Assembly (NCBI GenBank): GCA_963830545.1
Contig: CAWHMK010000001.1
Span: forward strand, 2,542,001 to 2,606,000
DNA: 64,000 bases
Origin: DATGJX01 sp963830545
GTDB taxonomy: Bacteria > Vulcanimicrobiota > Vulcanimicrobiia > Vulcanimicrobiales > Vulcanimicrobiaceae
Direction: 5' to 3'
Position numbers and translations under genes: made by a program. Positions 34,778 through 42,338 of the stretch are shown here, in pieces; within the stretch, counting starts at the first letter, position 1, and each line of letters starts with the position of its first letter. The notes below the pieces were generated by a model. The model was not told the DNA's origin. It was given only the letters and a program-made list of their open reading frames with translations, and ran no database searches.

Positions 34778-35509
34778 TCAAACGCGCACCGGGACCTTGT
34801 CCGCGGCGACCAATTCGTTGGCGCGGAACAGACTCTCGAAGGTGCCCGCGTCCGTCCACCAGCCGGGCAGCACGTCGTAATACAAGTCGCCTTCCTTGAT
34901 GTAGGCGTTGTTGACGTCGGTAATTTCCAGTTCGCCCCGCGCCGAAGGCCGAAGGCGCTTGCAGAAATCGAACACGCGCCGGTCGTACATATAGATTCCG
35001 GTCACGGCGTACGCGCTCTTGGGCAGTGCCGGCTTTTCTTCGATGCGAACGATCCGATTGCCGTCGAGTTCGGGGCATCCGAACCGCTCCGGATCGTCGA
35101 CTTCTTTTAACAAGATGCGCGCGCCCGAGTCTTGCTCATCGAATTCGCGAACGTAGGGTCCGATGTCGTCCTGAACGATGTTGTCGCCGAGGATGACGAC
35201 GGTGCGCTCACCTTCGACGAAATGTTCGCACAGTTTGAGTGCATCGGCGATACCGCCCTCGCCTTCCTGATACGTGTAGTAAATGTCTTTCAACCCGAAT
35301 TCGCGTCCGTTGCCCAGAAGACGAAGAAAATCGCCCGCCGAATTTCCGCCGGTGACGATCATGATGTCTTTGATTCCCGCGCGCACCAGCGTTTCGATCG
35401 GGTAGTAAATCATCGGCTTGTCGTAGATCGGCAGAAGATGCTTGTTCGTCACCTTCGTGATCGGACGAAGGCGGGAACCCAAACCGCCTGCAAGGATGAT
35501 CCCTTTCAT
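34778..35509 (-). CDS. rfbA: Glucose-1-phosphate thymidylyltransferase
   Basis: RmlA/RfbA makes dTDP-glucose from dTTP and glucose-1-phosphate. The N-terminus MKGIILAGGLGSRLRPITK is the nucleotide-binding signature, followed by NKHLLPIYDKPMIYYPIETL, VILGDNI, and EEKPALPKSAYAVTGIYMYD. At about 243 residues it is the short form, lacking the C-terminal extension of the 290-residue enterobacterial enzyme. ATG 35509 is chosen because GAGG lies at the proper distance upstream; the frame itself extends to 35539. It is second in the - strand operon after rmlB. Confidence 0.93.
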   Translation of the reverse strand: MKGIILAGGLGSRLRPITKVTNKHLLPIYDKPMIYYPIETLVRAGIKDIMIVTGGNSAGDFLRLLGNGREFGLKDIYYTYQEGEGGIADALKLCEHFVEGERTVVILGDNIVQDDIGPYVREFDEQDSGARILLKEVDDPERFGCPELDGNRIVRIEEKPALPKSAYAVTGIYMYDRRVFDFCKRLRPSARGELEITDVNNAYIKEGDLYYDVLPGWWTDAGTFESLFRANELVAADKVPVRV

Positions 35510-35529
35510 GGACACGTTACCTCTTTTGC

Positions 35530-35549
35530 CCCTCGACAAGCTCGGGGTC
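35530..35549. repeat. Short palindromic repeat (copy 1)
   Basis: CCCCTCGACAAGCTCGGGGT is an imperfect hairpin between rmlB and rmlA. The first 18 bases recur, with two changes, at 40725-40742 before uppS. This resembles the small REP-like intergenic repeats scattered in many genomes. Confidence 0.5.
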
Positions 35550-35602
35550 GTTCGACGCAGCTCACGACGACACGCAGGGGCGAGTGACGGAGCGTGCAGC
35601 GT

Positions 35603-36607
35603 TCAGCGGTGCGCATACTGCCGTTTGTAGTACGCGAGGAAGTCGCCGTTCTTGAGCGGACGCCACCACGCTTCGTTTTCGCGATACCATGTAATCGTAT
35701 CGCGCAGGCCGTCCTCGAACGGAATCTGCGGACGCCAGCCCAGCGAGTGTGCTTTGGTGCAATTAATCGCGTAGCGGCGATCGTGACCTTCGCGATCTGC
35801 GACGTGGCGCACGTGCGACTTCATCGATCGGCCGCACGCCTCGATCAGCATGCGCGTGATCTCGATGTTGGTGCGGGGATTGCCGCCGCCGATGTTATAC
35901 ACGCCTCCGAGTTCGCCGCGTTCGAGAACGTGCAGAATGCCGCGCGCGTGATCGTCCGCGTGAAGCCAATCGCGAATCTGCATGCCGTCGCCGTAAACCG
36001 GCACGCTCTGATCGTCGAGTAAGTTCGTGACGAACAGCGGAATGAGTTTTTCGGGGTACTGGCGCGGCCCATACGTATTCGATCCGCGCGTGATCAGGAC
36101 CGGCGTCCGATAGGTCGTCCAGTACGCGAGGACTTGCAAATCGCCGCCCGCTTTGCTGGCGCTGTACGGACTGCGTGGACGCAGTGCATCGTGCTCGAAC
36201 GATTCTCCGGTGGGAATGTCGCCGTACACTTCGTCGGTCGAGACTTGGACGTACCGCACGATCCCGTGCCGGCGCACCGCCTCCAGCAGAGCGTGCGTCC
36301 CGAGGATGTCGGTGCGCAGAAACGCTTCCGGCTCCAAAATCGAGCGGTCCACATGCGTTTCGGCGGCAAAGTTGACGATCGCATCGACGCCGTCGGCCAT
36401 CGCCTCGTCGACGGCACCGGCATCGCAGATGTCGCCCTTGACGAAGCGGTAGCGCCGGTCGCCCTCGAAGGCCGCACAGTTCGCGGGGTTCCCCGCGTAC
36501 GTCATGGCGTCCAGATTGACGACGTGCCAGTCCGGGCGCTCCCGCAGAAGCATATGAATGAACGCGGAGCCGATAAAGCCCAGGCCGCCGGTAACGAGCA
36601 AACGCAT
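35603..36607 (-). CDS. rfbB: dTDP-glucose 4,6-dehydratase
   Basis: RmlB/RfbB converts dTDP-glucose to dTDP-4-keto-6-deoxyglucose. The 334-residue frame is intact and starts MRLLVTGGLGFIGSAFIHML (NAD-binding GxxGxxG). The catalytic STDEVYGD and YSASKAGGD (YxxxK) are present, as is FAAETHVDRSI. ITRGSNTYGPRQYPEKLIP and DWLHADDHARGI are strong RmlB markers. It is the first gene of the - strand operon rmlB-rmlA-aminotransferase-FkbM-WbqC-acyltransferase-GT2. Confidence 0.96.
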   Translation of the reverse strand: MRLLVTGGLGFIGSAFIHMLLRERPDWHVVNLDAMTYAGNPANCAAFEGDRRYRFVKGDICDAGAVDEAMADGVDAIVNFAAETHVDRSILEPEAFLRTDILGTHALLEAVRRHGIVRYVQVSTDEVYGDIPTGESFEHDALRPRSPYSASKAGGDLQVLAYWTTYRTPVLITRGSNTYGPRQYPEKLIPLFVTNLLDDQSVPVYGDGMQIRDWLHADDHARGILHVLERGELGGVYNIGGGNPRTNIEITRMLIEACGRSMKSHVRHVADREGHDRRYAINCTKAHSLGWRPQIPFEDGLRDTITWYRENEAWWRPLKNGDFLAYYKRQYAHR

Positions 36608-36689
36608 CGCTTATGGTATCGGCAGCGCCGGCGCGGCTGCCTAGTTGCTTGCTAAGTGTCGCCCGCCGCGCTTCCGATAGCGTAAGCAT

Positions 36690-37604
36690 ATGCAGTCTCT
36701 CGCGCGTGTCGTCGCGGTCGTTCTTGGCATGCACCGAGCCGGCACTTCGCTGACCGCAGGGATCCTGCAGGTGCTCGGGGTCCGCCTAAGCGAGGACCTC
36801 CTTCCCGCAACGCCCGACAATCCGATGGGCTACTTCGAAGACGCCCGGATCGTGCAGACGCACGATGCGCTGCTGAGCGCGATGGGGCGCAGCTGGCAGA
36901 CGAGCTCGACGGTCGTCCCCATGCCCGCGAATTGGACGGCTCTACCGGAGATAAGCGCCTTGCGCGACCACCTTCGCGACATCGTCGCGGCGGAATTGAA
37001 GAAAACACCCGGCATCTGGGGCTTCAAGGATCCGCGCACCCCTGAGCTCCTTCCGCTTTGGCAAGAAATAGCGGCGGACCTCGGCATCGAGCTGCGGTAC
37101 GTGATTGCGCTGCGCCGGCCCCGCGACGTCGTCCAATCGCTGCGCACGCGCGACGGCCTGGACCCGGTTCGAGGAGAGCTGCTCTGGTGCGAGCACTACC
37201 TGGACGCGATGCGCTACACGGCCGGCGCGGATCGCGTCATCATAGATTACGACGGATGGTTTGAACGGCCGGCGGAGCAGGCACGCGCGATTCAGAGCGC
37301 CCTCGGGCTCGCGCCGCAAGACGACGAAGAAATTCGGGGTCGTGTCGGAGCGCTCGTCGGTACGGATTTACGGCATCACCGGAGCGGCGATGCGGGGTGC
37401 GTCCTGCCGCTCGTCGGCCAGTTTTACTCCGCGCTCCTGCGAGGCGACACGGCCACGAGCGAAGCGGCCAGGCAAATGCTCGGTGTGTGCTGCGCCTTTG
37501 CCCGGCCCGCAATTGCAAGCGCGCTCGGCCTGGCTTCCCAGGTATTCGAGCAGCAGAAACGTCGAATTACGGAGCTGGAGGCGGCGGGAACGCTCTTACG
37601 ATGA
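36690..37604 (+). CDS. Sulfotransferase family protein
   Basis: The N-terminus VVLGMHRAGTSLTAGILQVL contains the 5' phosphosulfate-binding P-loop variant seen in bacterial sulfotransferase-like proteins. Further matches are NPMGYFEDARI, IWGFKDPRTPELLPLW and RYVIALRRPRDVVQSL (3' phosphate-binding R-x7-S region). The C-terminus ends in a short coiled-coil-like helix (QQKRRITELEAAG). The 304-residue frame is intact. It would move sulfate from PAPS to a glycan or other acceptor. It stands alone, diverging from rmlB across an 82-base gap, and its last bases overlap the rpsB promoter. Confidence 0.78.
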   Translation: MQSLARVVAVVLGMHRAGTSLTAGILQVLGVRLSEDLLPATPDNPMGYFEDARIVQTHDALLSAMGRSWQTSSTVVPMPANWTALPEISALRDHLRDIVAAELKKTPGIWGFKDPRTPELLPLWQEIAADLGIELRYVIALRRPRDVVQSLRTRDGLDPVRGELLWCEHYLDAMRYTAGADRVIIDYDGWFERPAEQARAIQSALGLAPQDDEEIRGRVGALVGTDLRHHRSGDAGCVLPLVGQFYSALLRGDTATSEAARQMLGVCCAFARPAIASALGLASQVFEQQKRRITELEAAGTLLR

Positions 37605-37629
37605 CAAACCGCAGGGCTCGTGCTATACT
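37601..37629 (+). promoter_or_regulatory. Housekeeping promoter for rpsB-tsf
   Basis: ATGACA (37601-37606), 17 bases, TATACT (37624-37629) matches sigma-70/sigma-A -35 and -10 boxes with one mismatch in each and optimal spacing. It overlaps the stop codon of the sulfotransferase gene and lies about 105 bases before the rpsB start. Confidence 0.7.
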
Positions 37630-37648
37630 CTGGCGGTTGTCACCATCT

Positions 37649-37670
37649 CGCCCCTCACGGAGGAGGGGTG
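37649..37670 (+). promoter_or_regulatory. Hairpin in the rpsB leader
   Basis: CGCCCCTC (37649-37656) pairs with GAGGGGTG (37663-37670) over 8 base pairs, one of them G-T, around the loop ACGGAG. It lies in the transcribed leader 12 bases or so after the predicted transcription start. S2 represses its own operon through leader structures in several phyla, so an autoregulatory role is possible; short TTT only follows, so it is a poor terminator. Confidence 0.4.
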
Positions 37671-37733
37671 TTTATGACCTCACCAAACCGGTGCCAGGAC
37701 GGCGGCCGGCCGAGGTTCAGAAAGGACCAGACG

Positions 37734-38525
37734 TTGTCCGTCATTTCCATGCGGGCGCTGCTCGAGGCGGGCGTCCACTTCGGCCACCAGACTCGCCGGT
37801 GGAACCCGAAGATGAAGCCGTACATCTTTCAAGAGCGCAACGGCATCTACATCATCGACCTCGCCCTCACCGTTCAGAAGTTGCGCGAGACCTACGACGC
37901 CGTCAAGCAGATGTCGCGGGAGGGGAAAGTCGTCCTCTTCGTCGGCACCAAGAAACAAGCGCAGGACGTAGTTAAGGAAGAGGCGGAACGCGCCGGCACC
38001 TACTTCGTGAACCAGCGCTGGCTGGGCGGCACGCTCACCAACTTCTCGACGATTCAGAAACGCATCGCGCGGCTTCGCGAGCTCGAGAGTATGAAGCAGC
38101 AGGGCGACTTCGACCGGCTTCCCAAGAAAGAGGTCGCGAAGCTCGCCGACGAGATGAACAAACTCGAGCGCTTTCTGGGCGGCATCAAGGACATGCACCG
38201 TTTGCCCGACGCGATCTTCATCGTCGATCCGAAGAAAGAACAGATCGCGGTCAACGAAGCGCGCAAGCTGAAGATTCCGATCATCGCGGTAATCGACACG
38301 AACTGCGACCCAGACGAAATCGATTATCCGATCCCGGGCAACGACGATGCGATTCGCGCCGTCAAGTTGATGGTCTCGAAGATCGCCGACGCGATCATCG
38401 AAGGCCGGACCGAAACCGAGAGCGCGGGCGACGCCGCCGGCTACGGCGAACCGGAGGCCCCGGGCCCGTCCGAGGAGCCGGATGAAGAGATAACGACGAT
38501 GGCCGAGGCCGAAGCCGGAGTCTAA
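37734..38525 (+). CDS. rpsB: 30S ribosomal protein S2
   Basis: S2 is a small-subunit ribosomal protein. TTG 37734, behind AAAGGA, gives SVISMRALLEAGVHFGHQTR, the exact family N-terminus, followed by RWNPKMKPYIFQERNGIYII. The conserved QRWLGGTLTNFSTIQKRI and LPDAIFIVDPKKEQIAVNEA are present, as is the end of the S2 core (PIPGNDDAIRAVKL). The open frame reaches back to 37620 (ATG 37674), but that part is leader. An acidic tail of about 35 residues follows the core. The gene is first in the rpsB-tsf-pyrH-frr block. Confidence 0.96.
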   Translation: MSVISMRALLEAGVHFGHQTRRWNPKMKPYIFQERNGIYIIDLALTVQKLRETYDAVKQMSREGKVVLFVGTKKQAQDVVKEEAERAGTYFVNQRWLGGTLTNFSTIQKRIARLRELESMKQQGDFDRLPKKEVAKLADEMNKLERFLGGIKDMHRLPDAIFIVDPKKEQIAVNEARKLKIPIIAVIDTNCDPDEIDYPIPGNDDAIRAVKLMVSKIADAIIEGRTETESAGDAAGYGEPEAPGPSEEPDEEITTMAEAEAGV

Positions 38526-38593
38526 CGAAACAGAGGGGGCGCCAGCCCCTTCTTCATAACCAAGAACTACTCAAGAGCTACTGGAGTGAACAC

Positions 38594-39205
38594 GTGTCTA
38601 CCGCGACCTATCAACCCAAGGCCGATGAAATCAAGAAGCTGCGCGAATTGACCGACGCGCCCATGATGGACTGCAAGAAAGCACTCGTCGATGCCGCCGG
38701 TAACATGGACAAGGCGAAGGAAGAGCTGCTCAAACGCGGCGCCGCGCAAGCGCAGAAGAAATCCGAGCGCGTCGCCAACGAAGGGCTGGTCGCGAGCTAC
38801 ATTCATGCGGGCGGCAAGATCGGCGTGCTCGTCGAGGTGAACAGCGAAACCGATTTCGTCGCGCGCAATCCGAAGTTCGGCGAACTCACGCGCGACGTCG
38901 CGATGCACATCGCAGCCATGTCGCCGCAGTACATCGATCGCGAAAGCGTTCCGGCCGGGGTGATCGAAGGCGTGCGTAAGGAGTTGACTGCGGGCGTACC
39001 GGCGGGCAAATCCCAGGAGGTCGCGCAGAAGATCGTCGAGGGCAAGCTGAACAAGTGGTATGAAGAGCACTGCCTGCTGGATCAGCCGTTCGTGAAAGAC
39101 GATTCGATCAGCGTGGCCGATCTGATCAACAGCGTCGTCGGCGTGCTCGGCGAAAAGATCCGGGTTCGGCGTTTCACGAAATACGCGCTCGGAGACAGCC
39201 AGTAA
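38594..39205 (+). CDS. tsf: Translation elongation factor Ts
   Basis: EF-Ts is the guanine nucleotide exchange factor of EF-Tu. From GTG 38594 the protein reads KKLRELTDAPMMDCKKALVD (UBA-like N-terminal domain), then VEVNSETDFVARN (the TDFVAR motif that contacts EF-Tu), and KWYEEHCLLDQPFVKD, VADLINSVVGVLGEKIRVRR near the end. At 203 residues it is the short form with a reduced core, as in Thermus and cyanobacteria. It follows rpsB by 68 bases and pyrH begins one base after its stop. Confidence 0.97.
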   Translation: MSTATYQPKADEIKKLRELTDAPMMDCKKALVDAAGNMDKAKEELLKRGAAQAQKKSERVANEGLVASYIHAGGKIGVLVEVNSETDFVARNPKFGELTRDVAMHIAAMSPQYIDRESVPAGVIEGVRKELTAGVPAGKSQEVAQKIVEGKLNKWYEEHCLLDQPFVKDDSISVADLINSVVGVLGEKIRVRRFTKYALGDSQ

Positions 39206-39206
39206 C

Positions 39207-39948
39207 TTGCAAGCCGCCGCACCGAAATACCGCCGCGTTCTGCTGAAGATCTCGGGTGAAGCATTCTCGGGGACGGAAACCGGCGTCGACGTCCACACCA
39301 CGGAAGACATGGCTCGGCAAATCGCCGAGGTGCATCGCGACGGCGTTTCGGTAGCCGTCGTCGTCGGCGGCGGCAACATCTGGCGCGGCAAGGTGCACGA
39401 AGAAGCCGGAATGGACCGCGCTACGGCCGACTACATGGGAATGCTTGCGACCGTGATTAATGCGCTCGCACTTCAGGACGCGCTCGAACGCATGGGCGTT
39501 CCCTCGCGCGTGCAGACCGCTATCGCGATGCATCAAATCGCGGAGCCGTACATTCGCCGCCGCGCGATCCGCCATCTCGAAAAAGGGCGCGTCGTCATTT
39601 TCGCCGCGGGCACGGGCAATCCGTATTTTACTACGGATACGACTGCAGCGCTGCGTGCGGTCGAAGTCGGCGCGGAAGCGATTTTGAAGGCGACGAAGGT
39701 CGACGGCATTTACACAGCCGATCCGAAGAAGCATCCGGAAGCCACGCGTTTCCAGCAGACTCGCGTATTTGGAAGTTTTGCAGCGCGGCCTCGAAGTGAT
39801 GGACAACACGGCGCTGACGCTGTGCATGGACAATAATCTGCCAATCGTCGTGTTCGATATGGCCGCCGCGGGCAACATTCGCCGCGTCGTGTGGGGTGAA
39901 TCCATCGGCACGCTCGTCGGTAAGAGTACCAGCCTGCATCCGGTGTAG
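39207..39948 (+). CDS. pyrH: Uridylate kinase (one frameshift)
   Basis: PyrH phosphorylates UMP to UDP. From TTG 39207: YRRVLLKISGEAFSG, VVVGGGNIWRGK, MDRATADYMGMLATVINALA, and GNPYFTTDTTAALRAVEVGA (nucleotide-binding motifs of bacterial UMP kinase). The frame breaks near 39757 after ATRFQQ. Removing one base there restores LAYLEVLQRGLEVMDNTAL, then NNLPIVVFDMAAAGNIRRVV and the stop at 39946-39948. The gene is normally essential and single-copy, so this shift is best explained as a sequence error. frr follows after 20 bases. Confidence 0.93.
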
Positions 39949-39968
39949 ATGGCTCGGGGAGATTTTCA

Positions 39969-40520
39969 ATGGCTGATTTGAAAGACGCGGAAAGCAAGAT
40001 GCACAAATGCGTGGAGGCGACGCGCAGCGAATTCTCGTCGATTCGTACCGGGCGCGCAACGCCCGCGCTGCTCGATCGGTTGCACGTCGAAGCGTATGGT
40101 TCGGCGGTCCCCCTCAAGCAAGTTGCGAGCGTCAGCGTTCCGGATTCACGATCGCTGGTCATCACTGCGTTCGATCGCAACACAGTGGGCGAAATTCGCA
40201 AAGCGATCGAGAAAAGCGATCTCGGTCTGACTCCGAACATCGACGGCTCGCAAGTCCGTCTGATGATTCCTCCGCTGAACGAAGAACGCCGTAAAGATCT
40301 GGTCAAGGTCGTGAAGAAAAAAGCCGAGGACGGCAAAGTCGCGGTTCGCAACGTGCGCCACAAGATCCACGATGACCTCAAGACGCAGCTCAAAGATCAC
40401 AAAATCACGGAAGACGACGGCAAGCGGCTCCAGGATCAACTGCAGAAATTGACCGACAAGTTCATCAAGGACATCGATCAGCTGGTCGCAGCCAAAGAAA
40501 AAGAAATCCTGGAAGTCTAG
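39969..40520 (+). CDS. frr: Ribosome recycling factor
   Basis: RRF, with EF-G, splits post-termination ribosomes. The 183-residue frame is intact and of normal length (185 in E. coli). Motifs: AESKMHKCVEATRSEFSSIR, TGRATPALLDRLHVEAYG, NIDGSQVRLMIPPLNEERRK, DLVKVVKKKAEDGKVAVRNV and the C-terminal DIDQLVAAKEKEILEV. GGGGAGA lies upstream of ATG 39969. Position after pyrH is typical. Confidence 0.97.
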   Translation: MADLKDAESKMHKCVEATRSEFSSIRTGRATPALLDRLHVEAYGSAVPLKQVASVSVPDSRSLVITAFDRNTVGEIRKAIEKSDLGLTPNIDGSQVRLMIPPLNEERRKDLVKVVKKKAEDGKVAVRNVRHKIHDDLKTQLKDHKITEDDGKRLQDQLQKLTDKFIKDIDQLVAAKEKEILEV

Positions 40521-40525
40521 CGCGC

Positions 40526-40765
40526 ATGCCGCTCGAGGATCTCGTGCTGATGCCGGAAGTGGACGCGCGCCGCGCCCTGGCCGGTCAACGCCTCGTCCTG
40601 CGCGTTCTTGCGCCGGTCGGCGCGTACGCCGGAACGGGAACGCTGCGGGTCTTGCGCGTCAAGCAGCAGGATGAGGGAGTGGAGCTGGTTTGCGGGTACG
40701 AAGCATACCAGCCACTTTCGCACTCCCCTCGACACTCTCGGGGCCCTTCGGCGAGCTCAGGATGA
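40526..40765 (+). CDS. Small hypothetical protein between frr and uppS
   Basis: A 79-codon frame starts at ATG 40526, five bases after frr, and overlaps uppS by 4 bases. I do not recognise a family. The first 60 residues look like a genuine small beta-rich protein (LVLRVLAPVGAYAGTGTLRV, EGVELVCGYEAYQP). The last 17 residues (from about 40716) are encoded by a palindromic repeat and are probably not native, so the repeat may have replaced the original end of the gene. Confidence 0.5.
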   Translation: MPLEDLVLMPEVDARRALAGQRLVLRVLAPVGAYAGTGTLRVLRVKQQDEGVELVCGYEAYQPLSHSPRHSRGPSASSG

Positions 40766-40767
40766 CA
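40725..40767. repeat. Short palindromic repeat (copy 2), overlapping the uppS start
   Basis: CCCCTCGACACTCTCGGGG followed by CCCTTCGGCGAGCTCAGGATG forms two inverted segments. The first matches the element at 35530-35549 apart from two bases. The second has the CCCTTCG-AGCTCAGGATGACA form common to small dispersed hairpin repeats. Its ATG serves as the uppS start codon. Confidence 0.55.
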
Positions 40768-41508
40768 ATAACAGGCGTACTTCCGGCGCTGGCCGAGCAG
40801 CTCGACCGCGCCCGGCTGCCCAAGCACGTTGCCATTATCATGGACGGCAACCGCCGCTGGGCCAAGCAGCGCGGGTTGCCCGGCATCGAAGGGCATCGCC
40901 GCGGCATGATTGCACTGCGCGAAATTACCCGGGCAGCGAGCGACCTTGGAATCCAACTGCTCACCGTGTACGGATTCTCGACCGAGAACTGGCGGCGCGA
41001 CTCGACGGAAATTTCGCTGCTGCTCGATTTGTGCGTGTACTTCGCGCACAACGAACTGAGCGAGCTCTGCCGCAACAACGTCCGCGTGAACGTCATCGGC
41101 GCGTATCGCGCACTGCCGCCCGCCTCGCGGAAAGCGCTCGAGGAGCTCATGGAGCGCACCTCGGCGAATACGGGGCTGCTGCTGAACCTGGCGGTAAATT
41201 ACAGCGCCCGATTGGAACTTTCGCGCGCCGTCCGCAGCATCGCTCAGGACGTCGCCGCCGGCCGCCTGGATGCGGAAGCGATAGACGATGCGGTCATCGC
41301 CTCGTATCTCTACACCGCGGAAATGCCCGATCCCGACATCCTGATTCGGCCAGGCGGTGAGCACCGGTTGTCTAACTTCTTACTCTACCAAGTGGCCTAC
41401 ACCGAACTCGTCATGACGGACGTGTACTGGCCCAGCTTCGGCAAGGACGAATTCGTACGGGCGTTGATAGAGTTTCAAAAGCGGCAACGGCGTTTCGGCG
41501 GCGCGTAA
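40762..41508 (+). CDS. uppS: Undecaprenyl diphosphate synthase
   Basis: UppS condenses farnesyl diphosphate with isopentenyl diphosphate to make the C55 lipid carrier for peptidoglycan and glycans. Motifs: HVAIIMDGNRRWAKQRGLP (catalytic D), GHRRGM, TVYGFSTENWRR, and near the C-terminus MPDPDILIRPGGEHRLSNFL, the RxGGExRxSNF substrate site (P replaces the usual T). The start at ATG 40762 gives MTITGVLPALAEQLDRARLP; the frame is open back to 40690 but that part is repeat and upstream gene. cdsA follows. Confidence 0.95.
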   Translation: MTITGVLPALAEQLDRARLPKHVAIIMDGNRRWAKQRGLPGIEGHRRGMIALREITRAASDLGIQLLTVYGFSTENWRRDSTEISLLLDLCVYFAHNELSELCRNNVRVNVIGAYRALPPASRKALEELMERTSANTGLLLNLAVNYSARLELSRAVRSIAQDVAAGRLDAEAIDDAVIASYLYTAEMPDPDILIRPGGEHRLSNFLLYQVAYTELVMTDVYWPSFGKDEFVRALIEFQKRQRRFGGA

Positions 41509-41537
41509 GCGCGCCGGCCGCCGAAAGCCCGAACACG

Positions 41538-42338
41538 ATGACGCGCCGCATCGTCGTGGGCCTCGCGCTGGCGATCGTCGGCCTCGCGTGCGTCGCATGG
41601 TCTCCGGCTTTTTACGGGCTGCTCGTCATCCTTGGTTCCATCATGCTGTACGAGCTCTCGCGCCTGTGCGACATCAAGGGCCAGCCGCTCGAATTTCAAG
41701 TCGCAATCATCGGCGTGCTCGCATACATCTTTTTGGCGATATTCCACGGCATGTCGCGCTGGGAAGGCGTGCTGCTCGCGTTCATCGTGCTCGCGACGTT
41801 CTGGCTCGGCATGTACGGCGAACAGCAAGGCTATTTCGCGCGCACCGCTTATACGCTCGTCGCGGTTCTCTACATCGGTAAACTGCTCACGTACTTCGTG
41901 TTCATTCGCGAGGTTCCGGCGCACGGCGTGTATTGGACCGTTTTCGTCATCGTGCTCATCGCGATGACGGACATCAGCGCGATGACGATCGGAGCGCTGG
42001 CCGGAAAGCATCAGCTTACGAAGATTTCGCCGAAAAAAACGATCGAAGGTTCCGTGGGCGCACTCGTCATCGTCACCGCGCTCGGCGCCGCACTTGCATA
42101 TGCGCCCTATTTGGGTATGTCGTGGTGGCAGGGCGGCGCTATCGGCGCGGCAACGTGCGTGGCCGCGCAGGCAGGCGATTTGGTCGAGTCGGCGCTCAAA
42201 CGCGACGCCGGCGTCAAAGACAGCGGAACCGTGATTCAAGGGCACGGAGGTGTGCTCGACCGGTTCGATTCGTATCTATTCGGGGGCATGGCGTTCTTCG
42301 GAACGCTGCACATTCTGGGGTTGCTGACGGTTGGCTAA
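41538..42338 (+). CDS. cdsA: Phosphatidate cytidylyltransferase
   Basis: CdsA makes CDP-diacylglycerol, the precursor of all membrane phospholipids. The 266-residue protein has about seven hydrophobic membrane segments and the C-terminal CDP-DAG synthase signature: GDLVESALKRDAGVKDSG followed by GHGGVLDRFDS. The usual IPGHGG is IQGHGG here. GKHQLTKISPKKTIEG is another family block. It sits between uppS and dxr and overlaps dxr by 8 bases, the common order in many bacteria. Confidence 0.95.
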   Translation: MTRRIVVGLALAIVGLACVAWSPAFYGLLVILGSIMLYELSRLCDIKGQPLEFQVAIIGVLAYIFLAIFHGMSRWEGVLLAFIVLATFWLGMYGEQQGYFARTAYTLVAVLYIGKLLTYFVFIREVPAHGVYWTVFVIVLIAMTDISAMTIGALAGKHQLTKISPKKTIEGSVGALVIVTALGAALAYAPYLGMSWWQGGAIGAATCVAAQAGDLVESALKRDAGVKDSGTVIQGHGGVLDRFDSYLFGGMAFFGTLHILGLLTVG

